Below the pieces are notes generated by a model that searched no databases, was not told the DNA's origin, and saw nothing but the letters and a program-made list of their open reading frames with translations. Below, in pieces: positions 16,456-27,087 of a stretch of DNA of 64,000 nt; position 1 is the stretch's first letter; each line of letters begins with the position of its first letter. Position numbers and translations under genes: made by a program. The DNA comes from Polyangium sp. y55x31 (GTDB taxonomy: Bacteria; Myxococcota_A; Polyangia; Polyangiales; Polyangiaceae). The DNA lies in the NCBI RefSeq assembly GCF_029946505.1, contig NZ_JARZHG010000005.1, forward strand, positions 248,001 through 312,000, given 5' to 3'.

Positions 16456-17040
16456 ATGTTCGCTCAGGCCCTCGCCACCACGCCCGTCCCCTCGAAGTCT
16501 CTCCAGGCCAACTCGATCGAGGAGCTCCGCCGAGGCGTCGCCGCGATGGCTCCCGAGCTCTTTGGCCGCGCGCTTCGCATGTCGCGCTCCAGCGCCCTCG
16601 CCGAGGACCTCGTGCAGGACACCGTCGAGCGCGCCCTCCGCTTCGAGAACCAGTACCGCCCCGGCACGAACCTGAAGGCGTGGGTCCACCAGATCCTCTT
16701 CAGCGTCTTCATCACCAAGTGCCGCCGCAATCGCCGCGAACGACGCGCCCTCGACGTCCTCTATTCCGACCCGAACGCGTGGACGGCCGCGCCCGCGGTC
16801 TCCGAGATGACCGCGCTCTCGCCGCCCACGCTCCGCGCGCTCGAGGCCATCCAGCCCGTGTATCGCGAGGCGCTCATCCTCGTGGACCTCCAGGAGATGT
16901 CCTACAAGGACGCCGCCGAGAAGCTCGGTGTGCCCGTGGGCACCGTCATGAGCCGCCTCCACCGCGGCAGGCGCCTGCTCGCCAAGGCCCTCGAGGCGGA
17001 TCGGGACGCGTCGCTTGTGCAGTGCAACATGTTGGAGTAG
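16456..17040 (+). CDS. RNA polymerase sigma factor, ECF (sigma70 group 4) family
   Basis: A 194-residue sigma factor. Region 2 includes LAEDLVQDTVERALRFENQYRPGTNLKAWVHQILFSVFITKCRRNRRERR, with the AEDLVQD -10-binding core and the NLKAW step. Region 4 ends in PVYREALILVDLQEMSYKDAAEKLGVPVGTVMSRLHRGRRLL, a typical helix-turn-helix. The ATG at 16456 follows AGGAGG (16440-16445) at good spacing. There is no anti-sigma gene next to it; the neighbours are a TA pair and a thiolase. The sigma54-like promoter upstream suggests that its own synthesis is controlled by an enhancer-binding activator. Confidence 0.9.
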   Translation: MFAQALATTPVPSKSLQANSIEELRRGVAAMAPELFGRALRMSRSSALAEDLVQDTVERALRFENQYRPGTNLKAWVHQILFSVFITKCRRNRRERRALDVLYSDPNAWTAAPAVSEMTALSPPTLRALEAIQPVYREALILVDLQEMSYKDAAEKLGVPVGTVMSRLHRGRRLLAKALEADRDASLVQCNMLE

Positions 17041-17093
17041 TTCGCTTCTCCGGGGCGCGCGCTACGTTGCGCCCGAGCCTCCCGGAGGATGCG

Positions 17094-18278
<1,185 letters not shown>

Positions 18279-18282
18279 AGAC

Positions 18283-19140
18283 ATGGGGCGGCCGTGGCGT
18301 GTCACGCTGGGTGTGGAGCGTTTTCCCGCGCTCACGCCCACCTTGCCTCCCGCGACCCACACGAACAGCTACGCGCTCGGCGAGCAGGAGGTCCTGCTCG
18401 TCGAGCCGGCGACGCCGTTCGACGACGAGCGGCGTGAATGGCTCGCGTGGGCGCGCTCCCTTTCGAGCCACGGCCGCCACCCCATCGGCATCGTCCTCAC
18501 GCATCACCACGCGGATCACGTGGGCGGCGCGTCGTTCTTCGCGAACGAGCTCCGCCTGCCGCTGCTCGCGCACCACGAGACGGCCGCGCGCCTCGCCGGG
18601 GAGGTCCGGGTCGATCGCTTCCTCGAAGATGGCGAGCGGATCGTCCTCGCCGGCCCGCGCCCCATGCCGCTCCGTGTGCTCCACACCCCGGGCCACGCGC
18701 CGGGCCACGTCTGCCTGCTCGACGAGGACACGGGCGCCGTGATCGTCGGCGACATGGTCGCGAGCGAGGGCACGATCCTCATCGAGCCCGTGGACGGCGA
18801 CATGATCGAGTACCTCGCGCAGCTCGATCGCCTCGCGGGTTTGTCGGCATCGGTCGCGCTCCCCGCGCACGGCGAGCCCATCGACGAGCCGACCACGCTC
18901 TTTCGCCGTTACATCACGCATCGCCTCGCGCGTGAGGCCAAGGTCGTCGCGGCGTTCGAGGGGATGCCTCCCGAGGGCGGGAGCCTCGACGCGCTCCTGC
19001 CCGTCGCCTACGCCGACACGCCGCCTTTCCTCTGGCCCATTGCGCGGATGAGCCTCGAAGCACACCTCGTCAAGCTCGTGCGCGAGGGCCGCGTCTCGCG
19101 GACCGCGTCGGGCGATTATCGCCTCGCCCCCGGCTCCTGA
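18283..19140 (+). CDS. MBL-fold metallo-hydrolase (LACTB2-like)
   Basis: A 285-residue metallo-beta-lactamase-fold hydrolase. The dinuclear metal motif HxHxDH is His74-His76-Asp78-His79 ([12 protein letters not shown]). Further ligands are the His in [10 protein letters not shown], Asp in VGDMVAS and His in LPAHGEP. The C-terminal ~70 residues form a winged-helix-like domain ([16 protein letters not shown]), as in LACTB2/glyoxalase-like members. The substrate is unknown; a thioesterase or glyoxalase-II-like role next to a thiolase would fit but is only inferred. No signal peptide. Confidence 0.85.
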   Translation: MGRPWRVTLGVERFPALTPTLPPATHTNSYALGEQEVLLVEPATPFDDERREWLAWARSLSSHGRHPIGIVLTHHHADHVGGASFFANELRLPLLAHHETAARLAGEVRVDRFLEDGERIVLAGPRPMPLRVLHTPGHAPGHVCLLDEDTGAVIVGDMVASEGTILIEPVDGDMIEYLAQLDRLAGLSASVALPAHGEPIDEPTTLFRRYITHRLAREAKVVAAFEGMPPEGGSLDALLPVAYADTPPFLWPIARMSLEAHLVKLVREGRVSRTASGDYRLAPGS

Positions 19141-19249
19141 CGCGCCGCTCCACGCGGGCAGGGGGTTCCCCGCCGCGGCACTTCGGCCTAAGCTCGCCGC
19201 GCTTTTCGATCGCCGGCACCGGCAGGCTTTGGACGACGGAGAGGGCTTC

Positions 19250-20740
19250 ATGAACACCAGAATCGCTTCCTGTGCATTCGGCCTCGCGGGCCTCGCCGGC
19301 CTCGCGCTCCTCGCGCCTGCCTGCGCGGACGAGCCCGTCGGCCCGGGCGGGCCGCCGCCGGAGCCCAACATCGAGCGCTTCCAGCCCGACGGCTGCGATT
19401 TCGAGATCGCCACCCGCCCCGAATACCTCAATTTCCAGCGCGGCAGCGCCAGGGTCTCGGCCGCGCCCGACATCCGCCGCGTCCGCCTCGGCCTCGGCGG
19501 CAACGTCGAGCTCGGCGCCCCGGGCCGCGCCGACCCTGCGACCTCCGCGGGTTTCGGCTGGCAGACCGACCTGGAGACCCTCGCCAGCGAGCTCCAGTGG
19601 GGCACCACGCCCGACCCGTCGACCTGGCCCGCCGCGAATCGCAAGAACGGCGTCACCTGGGTGACCCCGGAGGGCCAGCTCGCCCCGCAAGGCGACGACC
19701 GCATGCACGAGGCTTACCTCTGCGGCCTGAGCCCCGCGACGACCTATTATTATCGCGTCGGCGGCGGCCCCGCGGGCAAGGAGGTCTGGAGCGAGGTCCA
19801 TTCCTTCACCACCACGCCGAAGGATCCCAATACCGAGGTCATCCTCGGCGTCTCGGGCGACGCGCGCGGCCAGGACAACCAGGCCTGGCGCCTGATCCAG
19901 CGCCGCATGATGAAGGCCGGCGTCACGGCCCAGCTCTTCTCGGGCGACATGATCAATTTCGCCACAGACCAGAGCGAATGGCACAAGTGGCTCGATCTCG
20001 CGGCGAAGGACGCCGACAATAGCCTCCTCACGCTCGGCCAGCTCCTCACCCTGTCGACGCACGGCAACCACGAGAACCACACGACCCATTTCTACAGCAG
20101 CGTCGTCCTGCCCCAGGACACCAAGAATTTCGGCGATTACAACGAGCTGTTTTATTCGGTCGACATCGGCCCGGTCCACGTCGTGGTCGTCGACGACTTC
20201 TGGATCACGTCTCCGACCGGAAAACCCGAATACGCGCCGATGCTGAAGGCGTGGCTCGAAAAGGACCTCGACGCGGCGAACAAGAACCGCGCGAACGTGC
20301 CGTGGATCATCGGCATGCATCATCACGCCGAGTTCTCCTCCTCGTCGCACGGCACCGATTCGGACGTCCTGCTCGGGCGGCAGTTCTTCGTGCCGATCTG
20401 GGACAAGTACCAGGTCGACCTCATGGTCCTCGGCCACGACCACAACTACGAGCGCACGAAGCCGCTCACCGGCCCGCTCGCCGAGGGCACGCTCGAGCCC
20501 GTCGTCCAGGAGCCGCCCGCGAAGGGCACGATCTACATGGTCTGCGCCGGCGCCGGCGCCGATGCGTATGGCAACGGCACCAGCGTGTGGACCGACAAGA
20601 GCGCGAGCTACGACAGCAAGACCGTCTTCGGCTTCTACTCGTTCCTCAAGGCGAACAAGACCTCGCTGACCATCGAGTCGCACGAGATCCGGCCCGACGA
20701 GACCGATCCGGTCATCGACACCATCACCCTCACCAAGTGA
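19250..20740 (+). CDS. Secreted purple-acid-phosphatase-like metallophosphoesterase, lipoprotein
   Basis: A 496-residue exported phosphoesterase. The signal peptide ends in LLAPAC, a lipobox, so it should be anchored to a membrane. After a Pro-rich spacer comes a fibronectin-like domain (ATTYYYRV), as in purple acid phosphatases, then the calcineurin-like catalytic domain: SGDAR, SGDMINF, THGNHE, MHHH and GHDHNYER supply the metal-binding Asp/Asn/His set. The ATG at 19250 follows GGAGAGGGC; the seven-residue longer reading from 19229 is less likely. The substrate is probably a phosphomonoester or diester. The family is common on myxobacterial surfaces. Confidence 0.88.
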   Translation: MNTRIASCAFGLAGLAGLALLAPACADEPVGPGGPPPEPNIERFQPDGCDFEIATRPEYLNFQRGSARVSAAPDIRRVRLGLGGNVELGAPGRADPATSAGFGWQTDLETLASELQWGTTPDPSTWPAANRKNGVTWVTPEGQLAPQGDDRMHEAYLCGLSPATTYYYRVGGGPAGKEVWSEVHSFTTTPKDPNTEVILGVSGDARGQDNQAWRLIQRRMMKAGVTAQLFSGDMINFATDQSEWHKWLDLAAKDADNSLLTLGQLLTLSTHGNHENHTTHFYSSVVLPQDTKNFGDYNELFYSVDIGPVHVVVVDDFWITSPTGKPEYAPMLKAWLEKDLDAANKNRANVPWIIGMHHHAEFSSSSHGTDSDVLLGRQFFVPIWDKYQVDLMVLGHDHNYERTKPLTGPLAEGTLEPVVQEPPAKGTIYMVCAGAGADAYGNGTSVWTDKSASYDSKTVFGFYSFLKANKTSLTIESHEIRPDETDPVIDTITLTK

Positions 20741-20866
20741 TCCGCGCCGCCCCGGGCGCTCCCACGCGCGCGCCGATGCGCCGCGCGAGCGCCCCCGTTC
20801 GCTCTTGCGCTACTGCAACTCGTTTGCTACTTGATCGAAGTTGCTTTTGCGGAGGTGATTCAAGTG

Positions 20867-21757
20867 ATGCGAATGTGCGGGATCCGTGCGCAGCTCCTCG
20901 CCCTTGGAGGCGCGGCCTTTTTCGTCGTCGGCTGCGGCGGTGAGGATGGCGCGACGTCCGAGAAGGGCTCGGCCCAGATCTTCGTCGAGGCCGAGGACAC
21001 CATCCCGAACGGCCTCGCCGCCGGCATGGGCGACGAGGACATCCAAGACGGCTGGAGCGTCACCTACGACCACTTCCTCGTCGCGATCGGCAACATCCGC
21101 GCATCCCGCTCGGACGCGACCGAAACGCTCTCCGCGCCCGACGTCTACGTCCTCGACCTGAAGAAGGTCCCCGCGGGCGGGTACGTCGTGGCGACGTTCG
21201 AGGACGTGAGCGCGACCCGATGGGACCGCTTCGGCTTCGACCTGCCGAACGCCAAACCCGGCGCCAAGGGCCTCGGCGACACGGCCGAGGCCGACGTCGC
21301 GCTCCTCGTCGACAACGGCTATTCGCTCTACATCGCGGGCACGCTCAGCAACGGCGCCACGCAGAAGAGCTTCCGCTGGGGTCTCGCGGCCGGCACCTCG
21401 TACGACGACTGCGCGACGGAGGACGGGATCCCGGGCTTCGCGGTCCCGGCCGGCGGCACCGTGCCGGTCAAACCCACGATCCACGGCGATCATTGGTTCT
21501 TCAACAACATCACGGCCGGCGCCGAGGTCACGGCGCGCTACGCCCAGTACATCGCCGACGCGGACGCGAACGGCGACGGCGAAACCACGCTCGACGAACT
21601 CGAGCAGACGAAAGCCGCCGACGTTTTCCCGCCCGACAAGTACAGCCTCGCCGGCGTTCCCATCGAGACCGCGTACGACTACGTCCTCGCCCAGGCGCGC
21701 ACGCTCGGCGACTACCAGGGCGACGGCGAGTGCCCGACGCGCAAAGTTCTCCCCTGA
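20867..21757 (+). CDS. EF-hand-containing lipoprotein, function unknown
   Basis: A 296-residue predicted lipoprotein: signal MRMCGIRAQLLALGGAAFFVVGC with the lipobox VVGC. The body has many beta-strand-like segments and no known enzyme motif. Near residue 233 a canonical calcium-binding EF-hand loop is visible (DANGDGETTLDE: Asp233, Asn235, Asp237 and Glu244 as ligands). GGAGG at 20851 is correctly spaced for the ATG at 20867; the longer reading from 20831 is unlikely. It probably binds calcium at the cell surface. Neighbours do not define a pathway. Confidence 0.75.
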   Translation: MRMCGIRAQLLALGGAAFFVVGCGGEDGATSEKGSAQIFVEAEDTIPNGLAAGMGDEDIQDGWSVTYDHFLVAIGNIRASRSDATETLSAPDVYVLDLKKVPAGGYVVATFEDVSATRWDRFGFDLPNAKPGAKGLGDTAEADVALLVDNGYSLYIAGTLSNGATQKSFRWGLAAGTSYDDCATEDGIPGFAVPAGGTVPVKPTIHGDHWFFNNITAGAEVTARYAQYIADADANGDGETTLDELEQTKAADVFPPDKYSLAGVPIETAYDYVLAQARTLGDYQGDGECPTRKVLP

Positions 21758-21820
21758 ACGCGCGCCGGATCGGCCCAGACCCCCTGGGCCCTCGTCCGGA
21801 TCGGTGCTATTCCGGCCCCC

Positions 21821-22930
21821 GTGCGCGATCCCTACGATGTGCTCGGCGTCGACCGCTCGGCGACGCAGGACGAGATCAAGAGCGCGTTCCGCAAGCTCGC
21901 CGCGCAGCACCATCCGGACAAGAACCCGGGTGATGATGGAGCGCATCAGCGCTTCAAGGAGATCAACGCGGCCTACCAGATCCTGAGTGATCCGCAGAAG
22001 CGCGCCGCGTTCGATCGCTTCGGCCCGATGGGCGCATCCGGCGCGCAGCCAGGCAACCCCTTCGGCGGCGCGGGCTACGTCGATCTGAACGACCTCAACA
22101 TCGACGGCCTCTTCGGCGACCTGCTCGGCGCGCTCGGCATCAAGGTCGGCGACCGCGGCAACCTCCAGAAAGAGATCCGCATCAGCTTCGAGGAAGCCGC
22201 GTTCGGCTGCACGAAGGAGATCACGTACGAGCGCGTCGAGCCGTGCCACGACTGCGGCGGCGTCGGCGCGGCGAAGGGCACGCAGACCGAGCGCTGCAGC
22301 CTCTGCCTCGGCCGCGGCCGCGTCCGCATGCAGCAGGGCGTCTTCCCGATCGCCATCGAGCGCCCGTGCACGCGCTGCCGCGGCACGGGCCGCATCGTGC
22401 TCGACCCGTGCAAGAACTGCCGCGGCGCGGGCGTCGTCGCGAAGTCGCGCACGATCGAGGTCACGATCCCCGCGGGCATCGAGAACGGCGCGACGCGCCT
22501 CGTCGAGCGCGGCGGCAACTGCACGCGACCCGATCGCGCGCCCGGCGACCTCGAGCTCACGATCCGCGTCGCCCCGCATGAATTTTTTCGACGTGTCGGT
22601 GACGATGTCGTCTGCTCGCTCCCGATCTCCTTCCCGATCGCCGCGCTCGGCGGCGAGGTCGAGGTCCCCACGCTCGAAGGCAAGGGCAAGCTGCGCATTC
22701 CGGCGGGCACGCAGCCGGGCTCGGTCCTGCGCGTCAAAGGCAAGGGCATCGTGCGCCGCGTCATGGGCGGCCGTGGTGATCAGCTCGTGGAAATCGGCGT
22801 CGAAGTGCCGACCCGGCTCACGGACGAGCAGAAGGAGATCATCTCCCGGCTCGCGTCGACCCTGGGCGAAGTGCCGCAAGAGGCCGAGCGTGAGAGTTTC
22901 ATGGACAAGTTGAAGAACCTTTTTGGGTAG
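21821..22930 (+). CDS. dnaJ: Chaperone DnaJ (Hsp40), Gly/Phe-poor
   Basis: A 369-residue DnaJ co-chaperone that stimulates DnaK. The J domain (1-65) has HPD at 31-33. The four zinc-binding CxxCxGxG modules are CHDCGGVG, CSLCLGRG, CTRCRGTG and CKNCRGAG. The C-terminal substrate-binding domains follow (RTIEVTIPAGIENG, LRIPAGTQPGSVLRVKGKG). The Gly/Phe-rich linker is short. The start is GTG at 21821; the -10-like TATTCC is 7 nt upstream with no Shine-Dalgarno sequence. dnaK and grpE are not nearby, so this may be an extra DnaJ paralogue. Confidence 0.93.
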   Translation: MRDPYDVLGVDRSATQDEIKSAFRKLAAQHHPDKNPGDDGAHQRFKEINAAYQILSDPQKRAAFDRFGPMGASGAQPGNPFGGAGYVDLNDLNIDGLFGDLLGALGIKVGDRGNLQKEIRISFEEAAFGCTKEITYERVEPCHDCGGVGAAKGTQTERCSLCLGRGRVRMQQGVFPIAIERPCTRCRGTGRIVLDPCKNCRGAGVVAKSRTIEVTIPAGIENGATRLVERGGNCTRPDRAPGDLELTIRVAPHEFFRRVGDDVVCSLPISFPIAALGGEVEVPTLEGKGKLRIPAGTQPGSVLRVKGKGIVRRVMGGRGDQLVEIGVEVPTRLTDEQKEIISRLASTLGEVPQEAERESFMDKLKNLFG

Positions 22931-23002
22931 GCTTGTCGTTCGAGCGGCGTGGCTCAAACGACCACGTCAGCGCTCCTCGATCCGACCGAGACGAAGACGA
23001 GA

Positions 23003-23833
23003 ATGAGCAAGCCCATGTCCAAGTTCATCGACGTGCTGAGCGACTCGACGGGGGAGACTGCGGAGAAGGTCGTCCGCGCAGCGCTCCTCCAGTTCCCGCA
23101 GGCGGGCGTACAGATCCGCCTGCACACGCGCGTGCGCACGAAGGAAGTCGCGCGTCCGGTGCTCGAGCGCGCCGCGAAGGAGGGCGCCCTCCTCGTGTTC
23201 ACCGTCGTCAGCCCCGAGCTGCGCGAGTTCATCCACTCGGCGACGGCGGAGCTGCGCATCGAGGCGATCGACGTGATCGGCTCGCTCATCGGCAAGCTCG
23301 GCACCTTCCTCGATCGCGAGCCGATCAACCTGCCGAGCGCGATGCTGCCGCTCAGCGACGAGTACTTCCGCCGCATCGAGGCCGTCGAGTTCGCCGTGAA
23401 GAGCGACGACGGCAAGGAGCCGCGCAACTTCCGCAAGGCCGACATCATCCTCGTCGGCGTCTCGCGCACCTCGAAGACGCCGCTCTCGACGCTGCTCGCG
23501 CAGCGCGGCCTCAAGGTCGCGAACCTCCCGCTCGTGCTCGGCGTCCCGCTCCCGCACGAGATCGAAGAGGCGCCGAGTGATCGCATCGTCGGCCTCACGA
23601 TCGGCCTCGACCAGCTCTGCGAGATCCGCCAGGCGCGCCTGCGTCAGCTCGGCATGCCCCCCGAGACGAATTACGCGATGCGGGAGCACGTGCGCACGGA
23701 GCTCGACTTCGCGCACAACATCTTCCGCGCGCACCCCGAGTGGCCCGTCGTCGATGTGACGGGCCGCGCGATCGAGGAGACGGCCGTCATCATCCTCGAG
23801 AGCATCCACGAGCGGAACCGCGCCGCCCACTGA
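23003..23833 (+). CDS. Pyruvate,phosphate dikinase/PEP synthase regulatory protein (DUF299)
   Basis: A 276-residue bifunctional Ser/Thr kinase and pyrophosphorylase of the PpsR/PDRP family. It switches PEP synthase or pyruvate,phosphate dikinase off by ADP-dependent phosphorylation and on by phosphorolysis. Signature segments are DVLSDSTGETAEKV at the N terminus, the P-loop-like GVSRTSKTPLS, and the motif NIFRAHPEWPVVDVTGRAIEETA near the end. The ATG at 23003 begins just before the conserved domain; a GTG at 22949 would add 18 non-conserved residues. The target enzyme is not in the window. Confidence 0.9.
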   Translation: MSKPMSKFIDVLSDSTGETAEKVVRAALLQFPQAGVQIRLHTRVRTKEVARPVLERAAKEGALLVFTVVSPELREFIHSATAELRIEAIDVIGSLIGKLGTFLDREPINLPSAMLPLSDEYFRRIEAVEFAVKSDDGKEPRNFRKADIILVGVSRTSKTPLSTLLAQRGLKVANLPLVLGVPLPHEIEEAPSDRIVGLTIGLDQLCEIRQARLRQLGMPPETNYAMREHVRTELDFAHNIFRAHPEWPVVDVTGRAIEETAVIILESIHERNRAAH

Positions 23834-23894
23834 ACCGCCTTGCGCGCCTGATCGCCCTTGTGCCTGACGCGGCGCGGGGCGGATAATCGGGCGC

Positions 23895-25577
23895 ATGACT
23901 TCAGCCGGGCTCAAGCACACAGCTTTCGTTGCATTTGCGCTTCTCCTCGTTCCGGGGATCCTCGCGGTATCCTGCTCTGCGACGTCGAACCGTAACGAGT
24001 TCGGCGACGGCGGTGCCGGAGGCGAAGGACCGGGCGGCCCGGGAGGACCCGGCAGCGGCGGCATGGGCGGCGACATCTTCGTCGGCTCCGGCGGATCGGG
24101 CGGCCTCGGCGGCGGTGATCCCGGTGCCGATCCCAAGACGTGCGAGCAAGCTGCGGCGGCGCGCACGTACATCGGCTGTGACTTCTGGCCCACGGTCGTC
24201 GCGAACAACGTCTGGTCGATCTTCGACTACGCGGTCGTCGTGGCGAACGCGGGGGACGAACCTGCCGAGGTCACGGTCACGCGGGGCGCCACGACCGTCG
24301 CCACCGCGACTGTGGGGGCGAACGACCTCGCGAAGATCTACCTCCCGTGGGTCCCCGAGTTGAAGGGCCCGGACGCCGACTCGTGCGGCAGCGCCACGCC
24401 GCTCTCGAACACCGTGCGCGTGCAGAACGGCGCCTACCACCTCGTCACCACGCGCCCCGTCACGGTCTACCAGTTCAACGCGCTCGAGTACGGCCCGCAG
24501 GGCGGCCCGCCGGGCAAGGACTGGAGCGCGTGCCCCGGCACGCAGTGCCTCAACGACTGTTTGTCCTACAGCAACGACGCCTCACTCCTCTTGCCGAGCA
24601 CCGCGATGACCGGCAACTACCGCGTCACGGCCATCGGCGGCTGGCCGGCGGCGAGCATCGGCTCGTACTTCGCGGTCACGGGCACGCAGGACGGCACGAA
24701 CGTGCAGGTCAAGCTCTCCGGGGCGGGCGAGATCATCGCGGGCGGCGGCATCCCGAGCACGGGACCGAACGGCCTCGCGTCGTTCACGGTGAACCGAGGC
24801 GAGGTCGTCGAGGTCGTCTTCTCGCCGGACGCCGATCCCTCCGGCTCACAGATCTTCGCGACGAAACCCGTGCAGGTCATCGCGGGCGTCCCGTGCATCA
24901 ACGTCCCGCTGGAGAGCGGGTACTGCGATCACATCGAGGAGTCCGTCTTCCCGGCCGAGACGCTCGGCAAGCGGTACATCGTGACGGTCCCGACCTCGCC
25001 GGGCGGCGGCCCCGTCGGCCACGTCGTCCGCATCTACGGCAACGTCAACGGCACGAAGCTCACGTATGCGGGCGAGGTCCCGCCGGGCGCGCCGCTCAGC
25101 ATCAACGCGGGCCAGGTCTTCGACCTCGGCCAGGTCAACGTCAACTTCGAGGTCACGGGCGATCACGAGTTTGCCGTCGGCACCTTCCAGCTCGGCTCCT
25201 CGCTCATCGACCCGTTCAGCGCCGAGCCGAAGGGCGACCCGGCGGCGAGCCTCTCGACGGCGGTGGAGCAGTACCGCTTGAAGTATGTCTTCCTCGCGCC
25301 GAGCGATTACGACGAGAGTTACGTCGACGTCGTCCAGCCGGTCGGGGCGAAGCTCGTGCTCGATGGCCAGCCGGTGGCGCAGACGCCGCAGCCGATCAGC
25401 TCGGGATACGGCATCGTGCGCCTCCCGCTCGGGCCTGGAAACAACGGCGCGCACGTGCTCACCGCGACGGAGGCCGTGGGCATTCAGGTCATGGGGTACG
25501 GCGCGCAGACGAGTTACCAGTACCCGGGTGGTCTGAACCTCACGGCCATCGCCCCGCCCCCGCCCCCGCCCAACTGA
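23895..25577 (+). CDS. IgGFc-binding-like surface lipoprotein
   Basis: A 560-residue exported protein. The signal peptide ends in the lipobox LAVSC, followed by about 60 Gly-rich residues, then a large beta-rich domain typical of the IgGFc-binding N-terminal family (PF17517): YQFNALEYG, LLLPSTAMTGNYRVTAIGGW, FAVTGTQDGTNV and PVQVIAGVPCINVP. The name is inherited from a mucin-associated vertebrate protein; in myxobacteria these are probably adhesive or cell-surface proteins. A GATAAT box ends 7 nt before the ATG, with a TTGTGC 18 nt further upstream and no Shine-Dalgarno sequence. Confidence 0.85.
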   Translation: MTSAGLKHTAFVAFALLLVPGILAVSCSATSNRNEFGDGGAGGEGPGGPGGPGSGGMGGDIFVGSGGSGGLGGGDPGADPKTCEQAAAARTYIGCDFWPTVVANNVWSIFDYAVVVANAGDEPAEVTVTRGATTVATATVGANDLAKIYLPWVPELKGPDADSCGSATPLSNTVRVQNGAYHLVTTRPVTVYQFNALEYGPQGGPPGKDWSACPGTQCLNDCLSYSNDASLLLPSTAMTGNYRVTAIGGWPAASIGSYFAVTGTQDGTNVQVKLSGAGEIIAGGGIPSTGPNGLASFTVNRGEVVEVVFSPDADPSGSQIFATKPVQVIAGVPCINVPLESGYCDHIEESVFPAETLGKRYIVTVPTSPGGGPVGHVVRIYGNVNGTKLTYAGEVPPGAPLSINAGQVFDLGQVNVNFEVTGDHEFAVGTFQLGSSLIDPFSAEPKGDPAASLSTAVEQYRLKYVFLAPSDYDESYVDVVQPVGAKLVLDGQPVAQTPQPISSGYGIVRLPLGPGNNGAHVLTATEAVGIQVMGYGAQTSYQYPGGLNLTAIAPPPPPPN

Positions 25578-25610
25578 TCGTCGGGAAAATCAGTTATTCT
25601 CCGACGCACT

Positions 25611-26132
25611 GTGTCTTCACGCAGAGCGTTCGTCTCGAGCCTAGGGCTTCTGGGGGTCGTCCTTGCAGCGCTCATCGCGTGTGAGCGTCCCAATCGTCCG
25701 CCGCCCGATGTGGACGGCGGACATGGCGGTGAGGGCGGTTGTCCCGTACGACCCCCGGAGCCGCTCTTCGTCCTCGACATCCGCGCCGAGGACGAGCCCC
25801 TCCCGCCGGATCTTCGTATCGTCGTCGAGTGGAGCGCCGGGGACGAACCGCCGTTCGTCCTGTCGGATGCGAGCACGTGGAAGACGCTCGACGACGGCGC
25901 CAATTTCGTTTGCAACCTCGATCGCACGAAGCCTCCGCCCACGGATCTCGCCTCGCTCTCGTGCGAGCTCTGGACCAGCGGCCCGGTGAACGTGCTCGTC
26001 ACCGCCGATGGCTTCGAGCCGCACGCCGCGACGCTTCAGCCTGCGATGAGCGAGCTCTGCGGCACGCCGATGCCGATGGAGGTGGCCATCCTGCTCTCGC
26101 GTGCGAAGATGGACGCCGGCGCGATGCCCTGA
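25611..26132 (+). CDS. Predicted lipoprotein, function unknown
   Basis: A 173-residue protein beginning with a GTG. The signal peptide SSLGLLGVVLAALIAC ends in a lipobox. The mature part starts with a Pro/Gly/Asp-rich spacer, then a single small beta-rich domain with three cysteines. No family is recognised. A TATTCT hexamer ends 10 nt before the start codon, so transcription may begin at or near the GTG. It follows the IgGFc-like gene by 33 nt and may be a companion surface protein. Confidence 0.7.
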   Translation: MSSRRAFVSSLGLLGVVLAALIACERPNRPPPDVDGGHGGEGGCPVRPPEPLFVLDIRAEDEPLPPDLRIVVEWSAGDEPPFVLSDASTWKTLDDGANFVCNLDRTKPPPTDLASLSCELWTSGPVNVLVTADGFEPHAATLQPAMSELCGTPMPMEVAILLSRAKMDAGAMP

Positions 26133-26151
26133 AAGGAAGGCGAAGGAGCGG

Positions 26152-27009
26152 ATGGCTTCTCGTGGCGGCGGCAGGTTGATCCCCCGCATCGTCTACGGGG
26201 TCACGGGCACGTTGTTCGGAGGCGCGGTCATCCTCGCGGGCCGGCGGCTGTATGGCGACCGCGTGATCCAGCGGCGGTGGCGTGCGCTTCTGCCCCGACC
26301 GAGCGAGGGTCGCTTCGATCCGCGCGAGCTCGACGACCTCCCCGAGCCCGTGGCCCGTTACTTCCGGCATGCGCTCGCCGAGGGCGCGCCCCTCGATCCG
26401 GCCGTGCGGCTCGCGATTCGTGGCGAGATGCGCCTGTCGCCGACGGACGCGTGGCGACCGATGGAGGCCGAGTCGCTCCTCGCGCCGCCGCGCGGCTTCG
26501 TCTGGAAGGCCACGGTCGGCACGGGGCGTGGCCGCTTCGCGGGGTACGACTGGCTCGAAGGCGAGGACGCGGGCACCGAGTTTTATGCGATCGGCGCGGT
26601 CCCCGTGGCGCATGCGCGGGGCCTCGACGTGCGACGTTCGGCGGCGGGCCGGCTCGCGCTCGAATCGATCCTCTCGCCGGCGGCGCTGCTCCCTTCGCGT
26701 GGCGTGCGCTGGGAGGTCGAGGGGCCCGACGCGATTCGCGCCACGCTCCGCATCGCGGGCGAGCCGCACACCGTGGCGATCTCCATCGATGACGCGGGCC
26801 GCGTGCGCACGGCGAGCCTGCTTCGCTGGTCGAACCAGACCAAGGACAAGCGCTTCACGTGGATCCCGTTCGGGGTCGACGTCGAAGAGGAGTGCAGCGA
26901 GGGCGGCCTCACCATTCCTTCGCGTGTTCGTGTGGCGTACTGGCACGGCACGGATCAGCGGTTCGAGTTCTATCGGGCTGAACAGCGGATCGTCCCCCTG
27001 GGTGGATGA
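26152..27009 (+). CDS. DUF6544-like membrane-anchored protein
   Basis: A 285-residue protein. An N-terminal hydrophobic helix (IVYGVTGTLFGGAVILAG) should anchor it in the inner membrane. The rest resembles the DUF6544 family: LPEPVARYFRHAL, VRLAIRGEMR, a W-P-M-E-A step, GFVWKATV, then repeated beta strands ending in IPSRVRVAYWHGTDQRFEFYRAEQ. The function of the family is unknown; the fold may bind lipid or another hydrophobic ligand. The ATG at 26152 is preceded by GGAAGGCGAAGGAG. The family name is from memory. Confidence 0.65.
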   Translation: MASRGGGRLIPRIVYGVTGTLFGGAVILAGRRLYGDRVIQRRWRALLPRPSEGRFDPRELDDLPEPVARYFRHALAEGAPLDPAVRLAIRGEMRLSPTDAWRPMEAESLLAPPRGFVWKATVGTGRGRFAGYDWLEGEDAGTEFYAIGAVPVAHARGLDVRRSAAGRLALESILSPAALLPSRGVRWEVEGPDAIRATLRIAGEPHTVAISIDDAGRVRTASLLRWSNQTKDKRFTWIPFGVDVEEECSEGGLTIPSRVRVAYWHGTDQRFEFYRAEQRIVPLGG

Positions 27010-27087
27010 ATATTTCCCCACCCGGTCCGTTCTTGATCCATCCCCGTATGTTGCGTCTCCTGACGTCCCGGCCCGCAACGGCGAAAA

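Noticed and set aside
20810-22957. A 715-residue minus-strand open frame opposite dnaJ and the EF-hand lipoprotein gene
   Set aside because: Both plus-strand genes have recognisable families and the shadow has none.
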